From Paroedura picta (lineage: Eukaryota; Chordata; Lepidosauria; Squamata; Gekkonidae), in assembly GCF_049243985.1 (NCBI RefSeq), contig NC_135371.1, positions 3,869,501 through 3,933,500 of the forward strand: DNA of 64,000 nt, given 5' to 3'. Under the pieces are notes generated by a model. It did no database searches. It was not told the DNA's origin and saw only the letters and a program-made list of their open reading frames with translations. Shown one piece after another: positions 1-9,227 of this stretch. Each line of letters starts with the position of its first letter. Position 1 is the stretch's first letter. The position numbers were made by a program, and so were the translations under genes.

Positions 1-297
1 GATTCTCAGATGGCAATGAAGATGGCTACTCTGACGGAATCTCTTTCCACACTCTAGGCATTCAAAAGGCTTCTCCCCTGTGTGGATTCCCTGATGGTCT
101 TGAAGATGGTTACTCTCACCGAATCTTTTCCCACACTCTGAGCATTCAAAAGGCTTCTCCCCTGTGTTGGTTCTCTGATGGTATTGAAAAGTGTTGCTAT
201 AATGGAATCTCTTTCCGCACTCTGAGCATTCAAAAGTTTTGTTTTTATTTTGGTGCACAAAGAGCTGTGCTCTGTTTGTGAGGTATTTTCCACACTG
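1..297 (-). pseudogene. Unit 1 zinc-finger exon, fragment cut by the window edge and by an internal fusion
   Basis: The minus strand encodes C2H2 fingers that match fingers 1 to 3 and the pre-finger segment of the unit 2 exon (about 8764-9061) almost base for base. The rest of the array lies left of the window. One finger has lost its last zinc-binding histidine: THTGEK reads TNTGEK near 165. At about 297 the sequence leaves the exon and continues as intron sequence equivalent to 11658 of unit 2. The splice acceptor, the exon start and the whole KRAB exon are therefore missing, which looks like a deletion of about 2.6 kb relative to unit 2. The fragment cannot be spliced in the normal way and is probably dead, though an upstream readthrough exon cannot be excluded. 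Confidence 0.8.
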
Positions 298-590
298 AAT
301 GGGGACTCGGGTGCAAGGGCCGCTGGGGCACAGGACTGCCCTACTCTACTGCTGTCCCCATAGGCAGAAGCAGAAGGACTCCCACCCTGCAGGAAATAAA
401 GCCCTCCCTGTCTGCCACAGCTCTACCCCGGAGGAAACCAGGAAAAGGCGTTCGTTTTGGACTGTGTGGCCCAGGTGGTTGGTTTGAGTATGGAGAGAGA
501 AGCAGCTTCCCACCAGCCGGAAGAAACACATCATCAGCGGCTGTGACAAAATGGGCATATTGCAATCTTAGAAGAAGCAATATTCCGTTC
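298..590 (+). repeat. Cluster repeat 'R270', intronic copy, unit 1
   Basis: An unclassified block of about 270 bp, from GGGACTCGGGTGCAA to TGGGCATATTGCAATCT. It recurs at about 4925, 11655, 16635, 30830, 34795, 49040 and 60155, always in this orientation. I see no LINE or SINE hallmark. Here it lies directly next to the zinc-finger break and close to the linker exon. Confidence 0.6.
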
Positions 591-665
591 TTTTCCTGAC
601 CTGAACTCTCTCCCCATCGAATTCACAGTGTGCCCTGACTGCATCCAGGCACGAGGAGTCCTTAC

Positions 666-849
666 CACAGGAGAGGGCAACTTGGTCATGGTCCACGGCC
701 TCAGCCCCCTGCCCTGGCTCCAAGCAAGTTCCTTGTAACTCAGGAAAGGTACCTTCTGCCTTCACAGCCTCCACCTTCGGCCCTTCCTCAGAAGGAGCTC
801 CTTGCACCTCAGGGATTGTCACTTCCACCTTCACGGATAGTCCCAACAT
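666..849 (-). CDS. Unit 1 linker exon between SCAN and the fingers
   Basis: A 184-bp exon: acceptor CTTTCAG before ATGTTGGGACTATCC, then 61 codons plus one base, ending at TGTG before donor GTAAGG. It encodes an acidic, glutamine- and proline-containing spacer that starts MLGLSVKVEV. It begins in phase 0, which fits the SCAN exon ending after a complete Gln codon, and ends in phase 1, which fits the phase-1 acceptor of the family's zinc-finger exons. An alternative phase-0 donor (GTTCAG before GTCAGG) lies at about 601. It differs from unit 2 by only a few bases. Because this unit has lost its zinc-finger acceptor, the exon has no intact partner in the window. The product is a SCAN-ZNF spacer with no domain I can name. 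Confidence 0.6.
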
Positions 850-894
850 CTGAAAGGCAGCGAGGGAGAGAGTCACTGGGGTCATCGGGAAAGG

Positions 895-1085
895 TATTAC
901 AGAAATCTGGCGGGATAATACTCACCTCTGGAATATTAGGACTGAGGGGTACAACTTATTTAAAAGACATAGAAATAAAGAATATGGGAGGAGACGCATT
1001 ATATGTTAGCAATGCATATATGTGTGAGGAAATAGCCATGCCTGAGAGTTCAGCTGAGAGTCTTTGGTTTAAAAATAAAAGGAGA
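895..1085 (+). repeat. CR1-clade LINE endonuclease fragment
   Basis: Plus-strand frames give GYNLFK and GGDALYVSNAY followed by ESLWFK, the pattern of the CR1 endonuclease domain. A longer version of the same insertion is at 12430-12805. It lies in the SCAN-linker intron. Confidence 0.55.
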
Positions 1086-1659
1086 AGGAAATAATCGTGG
1101 TTTTATGGTGGGGGTCTGCTATAGTGCAGTCCCAAGGGCCGGCAAGATGGAGCTCTTCGCCCAGGCATTTGGATTGGGGCCAGTGAAACTGGTAACTTCT
1201 ACTCTCCCCCCCCCCCCCCGAAAATCACCCCAGGTTACAGTCAAGTTCTGGGGGACCTAAAGGAAGATGATACATACCCATTTGTGAATGTGTTGATACT
1301 CTTCCTGTTTTAATATGTATGTAAATGTTTACCCTTTACATTAATTTTAACGGAATGGCTTTTAAATTGTATTGCTGCACTTTGTATGAGGTACATCGCC
1401 ATTAGCCGGCCTGCAAGGACTGCAGTATAGGGGAAGAGGAGGAGGAGAAGCAGCAGCAGGGGTGGCTGCTAGGTAGAAATTATGAAATATGTAACATGGA
1501 ATATGTAGTAATGTTGAAATTTAAAAACAGAGTTGTACAAAAGGCTGTTAAATGCCCCCTTTGATGACCGTCACCTGGATATGGGTCTGGCAGGGAAACA
1601 TTAGGATAAGGCCAAATTTTCTTGCTTGAATTGGACATTCCTGGACAAAAACCCCTCAC
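1086..1659. other. Intron 2 of unit 1, no gene seen
   Basis: Holds a C-run at about 1207-1220 and a GAGGAG/AGCAGC purine stretch at about 1433-1460. I see no exon or named repeat in the rest. Confidence 0.5.
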
Positions 1660-2103
1660 CTGTTTGGCCTGCCTCTTCTCTGCCTGACTCAGGAGGAAGC
1701 CTTCGGCCAGGGCCACCGCCTGGGAGCTGCTCTCCGGCCCGCATCTTCTGACCCAGCTCTCCATATCCGGGGGCAGGAGGGCCAGGAACTGCTCCAGGAT
1801 CACCAGATCCAGGATCTGCTGCTTGGTGTGCCTCTCTGGCTCCAGCCAGCGGTTGCAGAGTCTGTGGAGCCGGCTGCAAACCTCTCGGGGCCCATCGGCC
1901 TCTTGATAGCGGAAGTGCCGGAAGCGTCTGCGATATTCCTCTGAGCTCACAGTGGCCGAATGCAGGATCCCTGGCACAGCTCTTTCCCAGAATTCAACCC
2001 CACTCCCAGCTTGGATGGGACAAGGGCTTTTGCTTGCTGTCTGGCCAATCCCAGGTCCTCCTGGGTCCTCTTCTGCCATCTCCTTCCCCTTCTCTTGGGC
2101 CAT
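1660..2103 (-). CDS. Unit 1 SCAN-domain exon
   Basis: This exon encodes the N-terminus and the SCAN domain, a leucine-rich helical dimerisation module found at the front of many vertebrate C2H2 factors. From the ATG at 2103 the protein starts [16 protein letters not shown]; a second Met (2079) is conserved in all six units and may be the true start. The SCAN domain begins around [16 protein letters not shown] and runs through [29 protein letters not shown] and [11 protein letters not shown], which is the family signature in order and without gaps. The exon ends after AKQ at a GTGAGG donor in phase 0. The upstream promoter looks intact, but the KRAB exon and the zinc-finger acceptor of this unit are gone. 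The likely product is a SCAN-only or misspliced protein. Confidence 0.85.
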
Positions 2104-2439
2104 CTCAAACTATGAAAAGATCCCTTTATTTCTTTGGCTGTAAATCGAGGGTGCTCTTTGGGGGAGAGGGACAGACAGAGGCAGAGAATTTTATAAAAGG
2201 AATTAAAAAAAAAAAGATCACTGAATATCACAAAGCTTTACACGCTCAGGAGACGACTTAGAATTTCCCTGGTGGATCAGAACAAAATTGCTTCTTATGG
2301 TTTGTCATTTTGCCATACAAACTGAGCTCTTCTGAGTATGCATCTTTGGTTCTTAGGGAAGTTGAATGTCTCTGTTTCTTTAAGGCAGCCTTTCTCAACT
2401 TGTTTACTTTTGAGAAACCCCAGAAATGGCAATATTGTG
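2104..2439. other. Intron 1 (3' part), unit 1
   Basis: Noncoding stretch upstream of the SCAN exon with an A-run at about 2203-2215. I see no other feature. Confidence 0.5.
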
Positions 2440-2765
2440 CAGAATATGATTGCTGGTTGAGGCCGGATCAGATTCAAGGTTTTCAAAGCCATCCTAGGCT
2501 TTGGCCCTACCTATCTGAGGGACCGCTTATCTCCTTATGCCCCCCACAAGGCTCTTCGCTCTGCAGGTGTTAATCTGTTTGGGGCCCCTGGCCCTAAAGA
2601 AGTATGCCTGCCCTCGACACCGGCCGGGCCTTTTCGGTCCTGGCCCTGACCTGGTGGAACAAGCTCTCGGGAGAGCTGAGGGCCGTGACAGAGCTATCAA
2701 AGTTCTGCAGGGCCTACTAAACAGAGCTCTTCCGCCAGGTCCATCACTGGCGATTTTGGATCGAT
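2440..2765 (+). repeat. CR1/L2-clade LINE 3' tail fragment
   Basis: Plus-strand frames give the C-terminal reverse-transcriptase pattern: (F)KAILGFGPTYLRDRL-like, then WNKLSGELRAVTELSKFCR, then TELFRQVHH. It is 5'-truncated and frame-broken. Unit 2 has the same insertion at 14165-14490; units 3 to 6 lack it. Confidence 0.6.
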
Positions 2766-2848
2766 TAACCCACGCAGGAAAACCTTCCAGGGCCATGAAG
2801 AAACCCCAGGTTTCCACGAAAACCTGGTTAAATAAGCCTGCTTTAAGG

Positions 2849-2948
2849 CAGGGGTAGTCAACCTGTGGTCCTCCAGATGTTCATGGACTACAATTCCCAC
2901 GAGTTGTAGCCCATAAACATCTGGAGGACCACAGGTTGACTACCTCTG
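2849..2948. mobile_element. Palindromic hAT-type MITE
   Basis: A 100-bp foldback from CAGGGGTAGTCAACC to GGTTGACTACCTCTG whose arms pair along almost the whole length. It is flanked by a perfect 8-bp target duplication, CTTTAAGG (2841-2848 and 2949-2956). Eight-base duplications and CAGGGGT-type ends are typical of nonautonomous hAT elements. Confidence 0.85.
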
Positions 2949-2956
2949 CTTTAAGG

Positions 2957-3239
2957 GATGTTACAAGCTTAGCCTCTCGTGACATTGGTTCAGCCTGTCC
3001 CTTCTGGGAATTGTTTTCTGGGCCTCCAAACTACTGAAATTTGAGCTTTGCGTTCTTGCCGGCACCCCCCTTGGCAGGACCTGAACTCAGGCCTCCTGTG
3101 GCAGTGCTGTTGTGTTTCTCCCTGTTGTGCTGCTGGAAGGGTGTGTGTTTTTGTGTGGTGGTGTCTGTCCCTCACTCGCCTGCCAGAAGGATGCTGTTCC
3201 TCCCTCCCAAACCCCTGGGCGGGAGGGAGAATTCTGTTG
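2957..3239. other. Intron 1 (5' part), unit 1
   Basis: Sequence of ordinary composition between the MITE and the CpG island, rich in TG near 3110-3170. I see no gene or named repeat. Confidence 0.4.
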
Positions 3240-4320
3240 GGGCTGCCTCTGCCAAGCGAGCGGAGGGTTCAGGAGGAGGAAGAAGAAGAGCAGCTGAGTT
3301 TTGGGGCCGCGCTTCTCACTACCTGAAGGCGCCTCGAGGTGGTTTACCATGGCCTTCCCTTCCTCTCCCCACAGCAGGCACCCTGCGAGGGAGGCGAGAC
3401 TGGGAGGACTGTGGGGAAACCAGAGTGGGGGATCGAACCCGCTTCTCCAGAAGCAGACCACGCGGGCTCTCAAGCTGGCCGGGGCAACGGGGCTGGAACC
3501 CCCATCTCCTCTCCCTGGGCCTCCGCTTGGCAAAACACTGCTGGGGAGGGAGGGAGGGAGGGAGGGAGGGGGGTCTCTGGTGCGCTTGCGCGGCTGACCC
3601 CGCGATCCCCACAGAGAGACCCCTGCCCGCGTCCCATTGGCCCCTCCCGGCCTCCTGCCTCATGGGAGGAGGCGTGGCCAGACCAGCATGCCCCGCCCCT
3701 CTCGGCCTGTCCCGTCCAACCACCCTGCGAGGCAGGCCAGGCGGACAGGGGTGGGGTTTTCGCCCGCGCCCTGCAAGGCTTCTCCCCACTGATCCCTTCT
3801 GGCCCCTCCCCGCCTCCCCCGTCGCTCGGGCCCCCGAGACCCTCTTTCCAGCCCCCCCTCCCCTCCCCTCCCCCCCTCCCCTCCGCCTTACCTTCCTGGC
3901 AAGCCCCCTCCCCCCCCGGTCCCCCGGCCAGACGCCGTCCTGCCCCGCCGGAAGCGGAAGTGCCCCCTGGGCGGAAGAGCCGCTCTTGCACGCCGCTCGC
4001 TCCCCTTAACCCTGTCCGCGCCGGACCCCCAGGCACCCGGCCGCCCCCGCCCCCGCCCCATGGCTCTCCTCGGGAGGGAGGGAGGGAGGGGCGGGCAGGA
4101 GGCCTCCCTGCGGGGCGGGTGTGCGGGCGGAGGGCTCCCTCCCCCGGGACGGAGGGCTGGTCCGCCTCCCTGGCCCGGAGCGCGAAGGAAGGAAGGAGCC
4201 CGGAGACCTCCCGCCCTCGCAGCTCCCCCGCGGGAAGGGGGACTCTTGGCCTCCCGACGTCGCCAGGGCTTCTCCCGCCAGGAGTTGGCACCCGCTGACT
4301 GGGAGCAACGTGGGGGGGGG
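3240..4320 (-). promoter_or_regulatory. CpG-island promoter and noncoding exon 1, unit 1
   Basis: A GC-rich, CpG-dense block of about 1 kb. On the minus strand a strong splice donor, CAGGAAG before GTAAGGCGG, ends a predicted noncoding exon 1 at 3892; the next acceptor would be just before the SCAN start codon. About 60 bp upstream in transcription lies CCGGAAGCGGAAGTGCC (3947-3963, plus strand), two close ETS-type GGAA sites of the kind common at TATA-less starts. Transcription probably begins between about 3950 and 4320. The block contains a (GGGA)n run at 3543-3571 and a segment near 3340-3530 with a tRNA-like GGATCGAACCCGC box, possibly SINE-derived. Confidence 0.65.
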
Positions 4321-4329
4321 ACGTTATTG

Positions 4330-4615
4330 GGGTTGTTCTTATTGGATTTCTAACCCGCCACTCCCCTGAGGCTCCCCTGTGGCAACACGTAAAACCCCCA
4401 TAAGCCCCCGAATACACAAAACACCTAAGAACAATCCCCCCCCCACCCCACCTATCCGGGAAACCAGCGGTCGCTGCTGATGTATTTTATTTATAATTGG
4501 ATTTATATACCGCCGTTTGCCAAAAGGTCTCACGGCGGTTCACAATAAAATATAAAATCAAAGTAAAATCACATAAAACCCCATAAATACCCCATTATTG
4601 CAATAAAAGATGGCA
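4330..4615. repeat. Squamate-type 'tatataccgcc' repeat
   Basis: Contains TTATATACCGCCGTTTGCC, CACGGCGGTTCACAAT and an A-rich end, a motif seen in interspersed lizard repeats. The family is not certain. Copies are at 16035, 34185 and 48440, each directly upstream of a promoter. Confidence 0.5.
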
Positions 4616-4734
4616 TTCTATTCTCTAACTTTCCCCGCTTGTTCAGAGGGAGGTCGGGCGTTAATCCTGCAAGAGAGAGAGGAGAGGAAGGCTGGCCGAT
4701 GGATGAGGGATCTTGGAGGGAACCCGGGCTCTGC

Positions 4735-4875
4735 CCCGGCCTCAACCCGAAGCCTGGCGGAAGAGCTCCGTTTTGCAGGCCCCGCGGAAGGATGTCAAAT
4801 CCTGCAGGGCCCGCAGCTCCTCCTCCGGGAGCTCATTCCACCAGGCGGGGCCCAGGACCGAAAAGGCCTGTGGGG
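4735..4875 (-). repeat. CR1-clade LINE tail fragment (reverse)
   Basis: Minus-strand frame reads AFSVLGPAWWNELPEEEL then TSFRGACKTELFRQA, the C-terminus of a CR1 reverse transcriptase. The same piece is in units 2, 4 and 5. Confidence 0.65.
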
Positions 4876-4924
4876 GGGGGGTAGCTGAGGGGCTTGGCCC
4901 CCCCCTCAAACAGTGCCAAGTCAA

Positions 4925-5200
4925 ATGGAGGGACTCGGGTGCAATGGCAGCTGAAGCACAAGCTGCCCTACCCCACTGCTGGCAAAAGCAGCCAAACTCC
5001 CACCCTGCAGGAAATAAAGCCCTCCCTGTCTGCCACAGCTCCACCCCGGAGGAAACCCGGAAAAGGCGCCTCTTTTGGACTGTGTGGCCCAGGTGGTTGG
5101 TTTGACTATGATGAGAGAAGCAGCTGTCCCCACCATCCGGAAGAAACACATCAACAGCGGCTATGACAAAATGGGCATGTTGCAATCTAAACAATGTGTG
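4925..5200 (+). repeat. R270 copy, spacer of unit 1, with near-empty L1 site
   Basis: The same block as at 298-590. It is uninterrupted here: GGAAAAGGCGCCTCTTTTGG is the site at which the units 2 and 4 copies carry an L1. Confidence 0.6.
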
Positions 5201-5284
5201 TTCTTGTTCATGTCTTGTGAATCTCAAAAATCTGAAGTTTAGTCTATGCAGCTGGCTTTCCAGGCAGGTGCCTGGAGGTTGTAG

Positions 5285-5560
5285 CCCTGATAAAGATGTT
5301 CTGACAGAGCACTTCTACCCGGCCTCTCACATACCTCACAGTGTTGTTTCCCTCCTGGTAGGGAAAAGTGGCATATAAGACTTTGAGACTCCTGGTAGGG
5401 AAAAGTGGCATATAAGAAACAAGTCTTCTTCTAACAGAACTTAAAACAGTTCTGTAGGGCCTGCAGAATGGAGCTCTCCTGCCAGGCTCTTGGATCAAGA
5501 CCTCCTGCAGCCCGGATCCATCCCTGCCAGGCAGCCCCACTGCCCCCCAGCTCATAGCCG
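5285..5560 (+). repeat. Sauria-SINE tail (doubled) and CR1 tail snippet
   Basis: CTCCTGGTAGGGAAAAGTGG followed by CATATAAGA occurs twice in tandem (about 5355-5420) and ends in TCTTCTTCT, the Bov-B-like 3' end of Sauria-type SINEs. A CR1 tail snippet (GGGCCTGCAGAATGGAGCTC) follows at 5440-5510. Confidence 0.55.
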
Positions 5561-6119
5561 CCTCCTCCTCAATGGTTGGAATCTATTAATGTTTCAAAGT
5601 TACGTTGCTGTTGCCTATTAACTAAAATGTGAGAGCAGCTCCCGTTCAGTCGCTGGCTTCAAATTACAGGGAGCTGATTCAGTTACTTGGGAATGTTTCT
5701 TCTGCGGAGAGAGGGAATCCCAGGCCACCATGACCAGGTCATCAACTGAGACGTAGCCCAATCCCTGGCAAGGGCCAACTCACTGTGGACTAAGATACGG
5801 CCGTTTCAGTAACGTTGGTGGGAAGGTGTTTGGGGCTGGTAGCACTCCCATCTTCAAGAGAAACGACATCCAGAGGCGGCTTTGCCATGGCCTGTCTCCA
5901 CGACACGACCCTGGTATCCCTTGCAGGTGTCCCAGTCAAAGATGGACCATGGCCAGCCCTACTTAGCTTCTGAGCTCTGACGAGGCCAGATTGGGCTATC
6001 CACCCAGCTCCTCAGAACAGCCAACTGGAGCTTCAGAATTGATTATGAGGAAGGCCAAGGGACAGAACATTGTTTTACTCTGGATGTCACTGTGGCTTGC
6101 ATCTCGGTGCCCCCACCAG
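5561..6119. other. Spacer of unit 1, nothing recognised
   Basis: No open frame, finger remnant or named repeat that I can support. A closely similar stretch is at 18851-19429, and a shorter one at about 60720-61130. Confidence 0.4.
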
Positions 6120-6810
6120 CTGTACTACGGGGCCATCCCTTTCCATGGAGGCGCAGGTCACAAGAGTAGCGCGGCAGGCCTTCTACCACCTCCGCCAAGC
6201 CAAGCTAGCAGCAGTAGCAGTGCCCTGCTTGGCACCAGAACACATAGCCACAGTGATCCATGCGATGGTCACCTCTCGACTGGACTTCTGCAACTCGCTG
6301 TACGCAGGTCTGCCCTTAGCCTTGATCCGGAAACTGCAATTGGTGCAGAACGCAGCGGCCAGGATTCTCACCACTGCACCGTGGAGATGTATTTATTTAT
6401 TATATTTATATACCGCCCTCCCCAGAGGCTCAGGGCGACTTACATAAGAACATAAGAGCAGTACATGATCTCACATCCGGCCTATACTTCAACAACTCAA
6501 CTGGCTCCCAATTGAATTCTGGATCAGGCTTAAGGTTTTGGTTCTTACCTTCAAGGCCATACGCGGTCTGGGCCCAGTGGACCTGAGAGACCGTCTCTCT
6601 GCCTAGACCCCCAAAAGAGCATCACGCTTCGCCACGGCCAACTGGCTGGTGATCCCTGGCCCCAAAGAAGCACGTGGTTCCTCAACGAGGGCCAGAGCTG
6701 CTTCTGTCCCTGGTGGAACGAGCTCCCTGAAGAGATCGGGGCCCTGTCCAAACTCCCAGAATTCCACAGGGCCTGCAAAAGGGAGCTCCTCCACCAGGCA
6801 TTTCAGGTCC
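6120..6810 (+). repeat. CR1-clade LINE reverse-transcriptase 3' fragment, itself interrupted
   Basis: Plus-strand frames read AFYHLRQAKLAAVAV, then MVTSRLDFCNSLYAGLPL, then LQLVQNAAARIL; after an interrupting piece with TATATACCGCCCTCCCC (6388-6450) they continue LNWLPIEFWIRLKVLVL and LPEEIGALS. This is a decayed CR1/L2-clade 3' end. The unit 2 spacer has the same at 19430-20110. Confidence 0.75.
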
Positions 6811-7101
6811 AAAATATATTAAACAGACCAAAAAAAAAAAAAAAGGGAAACAAAAGGCAAAGAGCAAAAGGGGTAGCCAGAAAGCAGCCCCGGTTCTTAA
6901 AGGCTAGAAAATCATTCATACACACAGGTATTGATTATACATGTTTCTCTTTTATTTTTCGTTCAGCTTTTGAAGAAACCTGAGCACAGACTTCAACTCC
7001 ACAGCATGAGCCCCTTTCCTGACGTCTTCTCATGGATTTCTGAGGGGAATTGTGGGGCTGGAAGAGGTTCTCCACTGTGACTGGCCTCCATGAACATCGC
7101 C
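6811..7101. other. Spacer after the CR1 tail
   Basis: An A-run at about 6831-6844, then unrecognised sequence that continues into the conserved open frame at 7102-7425. Paralogous stretches precede the frames at 20400, 37221 and 49389. Confidence 0.35.
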
Positions 7102-7425
7102 TTATAAACATCTGCTCATAATGGACAGGCAGCAATGCGTCTCTCTAGGTGGGACCACGGATTTCTTTGAAAGCAGGTGGTAGCCTAACAAGGGGGCCAG
7201 CCTCTTCAGTTCTGTTACCCAACGTCTCTCCTTAAACGCTTGTGAATTAAGGATGCCGGCCGGTGGCAGCAAGTGTTTCCTCCCAGTTGCACAGAGGCTG
7301 CAGATACGGGGAACCCTCAACTTGGCTATTTCCTCCCAGGATTCGGGAAAAGAAATGTCTTTGCCAGTTTTCATGTAAGAAAGAGTTAGATTGGCATGGT
7401 GAGTTTCACAGAGGAGAGGAACCAC
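7102..7425 (-). other. Unrecognised 107-codon open frame conserved in four spacers
   Basis: A minus-strand frame beginning MVPLLCETHHANL and containing WEEIAKLRVPRICSLCATG, then KERRWVTELKRLAPLLGYH. The same frame is open at 20400-20723, 37221-37544 and 49389-49712 with only a few residue changes. I do not recognise the protein. The codons look natural, but the four copies are recent duplicates, so openness alone is weak support. It could be an old exon, part of a processed pseudogene, or chance. Confidence 0.3.
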
Positions 7426-7544
7426 TAAAAAGTCCCTCCTGTCTTTAACTGCTTCATGAGCTTTTCTAGAAGACCCTCCGCTGCAGAGCCCCTTCTATGG
7501 ATCCTCTGAAGGACATGAGAATCGGATCTGTGCCTCAACCTCAC

Positions 7545-7690
7545 TGATTATTTATTATTTATTATTATTATTAATAATTAAATTTATTGCCCGCCACTCT
7601 CTGACAACTCGTGGCGGTTACAACATGTCCAAATAAAAATCCATTAAAACCCATTAATAATCGGACAATCGGAATGCAGGTCTGGAGATC
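7545..7690. repeat. A/T-rich repeat with GCCCGCCACTCT core
   Basis: An ATTATT run followed by TTATTGCCCGCCACTCTCTG and CCCATTAATAATCGGACAAT. Related copies are at 21080, 37905 and 50070. The family was not identified. The AATAAA on the minus strand at 7583-7588 is a possible poly(A) signal for unit 2. Confidence 0.4.
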
Positions 7691-7717
7691 TCAAAAGGTT
7701 TTTCCCATGAGAGATCT

Positions 7718-7899
7718 ATGATGAAGAGTTCGGATCACTTTCCACACTCTGGGTATTCAAAACGTCATACTCTGCGTGAGTTCTCTGGTGCACTGCTAGT
7801 TGCATCTCTGATCATCGAAAGGCTTCTCCCCTGTCTGGGGTTTTCAGATGGCATTGAAGATGGTTGCTCTCATGGAATCTCTTCCCACACCATGAGCAT
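7718..7899 (-). pseudogene. Fossil zinc fingers in the 3' region of unit 2
   Basis: After the unit 2 stop, minus-strand sequence still resembles C2H2 fingers (GGAAGAGATTCCATGAGAGC, then a linker-like stretch and a GAATACCCAGAGTGTGG end), but in broken frames. All complete units share this kind of decayed finger tail after the THTxETP stop. Confidence 0.55.
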
Positions 7900-9227
7900 T
7901 CAGAAGGGTGTTTCCATTGTGTGGGTTTTCAGATGGTTTTGAAGATCACTGTTCTGACGGAATCTTTTTCCACACTTTGAGCATTCAAAAGATTTGTCCT
8001 CTCTGTGGGTTTTCAGATGGTATTTAAGACCATTGCTCTGAATGAATCTCTTTCCACACTCTGAGCATTCAAAAGGCTTCTCCCCTGTATGGGTTTTTAG
8101 ATGATATTTAAGACCATTGCTCTGAATGAATCTTTTTCCACACTCTGAGCATTCAAAAGGCTTCTCCCCTGTGTGGGTTTTCAGATGGTATTGAAGACCA
8201 TTGTTCTGACGGAATCTCTTTCCACACTCTGAGCACTCAAAAGGTTTCTCCCCTGTGTGGGTTTTTAGGTGGTATTTAAGACCATTGTTCTGACGGAATC
8301 TCTTTCCACACTCTGAGCATTCAAAAGGCCGCTCCCTTGTGTGGGATTTCAGGTGCCGTTGAAGATCGTTGTTACTAATGAATCTCTTTCCACACTCAGA
8401 GCATTCAAAAGGCTTCTCCCCTGTGTGGGCTGTCAGATGCTTCTGAAGATGGCTACTGAGACTAAATCTCTTTCCACACTCTGAGCATTCAAAAGGCTTT
8501 CCCCTTGTGTGAATTTTCCTATGTTTTTGAAGACTATAGCTATGACGGAATCTTTTTCCACATTCTGAGCATTCAAAAGGCTTCTCCCCAGTGTGGATTC
8601 TCAGATGGTACTGAAGAGTACTGCACCGAGTGAATCTCTTTCCACACTCTGAACATTCAAAAGGCTTTTCCCCTGTGTGAGTTCTCTTATGTTTTTTAAG
8701 ACTATAGCTGTGACGGAATCTTTTTCCACAGTCTGAGCATTCAAAAGGTTTCTCCCCAGTGTGGATTCTCAGATGGCAATGAAGATGGCTACTCTGACGG
8801 AATCTCTTTCCACACTCTAGGCATTCAAAAGGCTTCTCCCCTGTGTGGATTCTCTGATGGTCTTGAAGATGGTTACTCTCACCGAATCTTTTCCCACACT
8901 CTGAGCATTCAAAAGGCTTCTCCCCTGTGTGAGTTCTCTGATGGTATTGAAAAGTGTTGCTATAATGGAATCTCTTTCCGCACTCTGAGCATTCAAAAGT
9001 TTTGTTTTTATTTTGGTGCACAAAGAGCTGTGCTCTATTTGTGAGGTATTTTCCACACTGAATGGATTTCCTTGACTTCATTACTGTGTGCTGTAGAAAA
9101 TGTATATTGCAGTTTGCTTCAAATTGCTTCTCATCCATACAGACACTCTCTTTTAAATCTTCATTGCTAACTCTCCCTGGCATTTGTTGATGGAATTCCT
9201 CACCCTCTTGATCCCGCTGGTCATCCA
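7900..9227 (-). CDS. Unit 2 zinc-finger exon, 13 C2H2 fingers, open
   Basis: A single long exon. The acceptor TTCTATCAG ends at 9228 and the exon enters in phase 1 as (G)TG GAT GAC, giving [15 protein letters not shown]. There is no ATG at the exon start, so it must be spliced. A degenerate half finger ([15 protein letters not shown]) is followed by 13 intact fingers of the [10 protein letters not shown] type joined by TGEKP-like linkers, ending THTMETPF and stop. Fingers 1 to 8 differ at the predicted contact positions -1, 2, 3 and 6, for example ENHD and SNDR; fingers 9 to 12 are all QNGY. The tandem array should bind DNA in the nucleus. With open KRAB and SCAN exons and an intact promoter upstream, this is the best candidate for a working gene in the window. 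Confidence 0.9.

Noticed and set aside
54-293. 79-codon frame [11 protein letters not shown], also at 8817-9056
   Set aside because: It is an out-of-frame reading of the zinc-finger exon; the C2H2 frame is the neighbouring one.
3041-4417. Long frames of 300 codons or more in both strands of the CpG islands (also near 15.1-16.1, 29.8-30.7, 33.4-34.3, 47.7-48.5 and 59.1-60.0 kb)
   Set aside because: They are proline-, glycine- and arginine-rich translations of GC-rich DNA with few stops, and their frames differ between duplicate units because of homopolymer changes.
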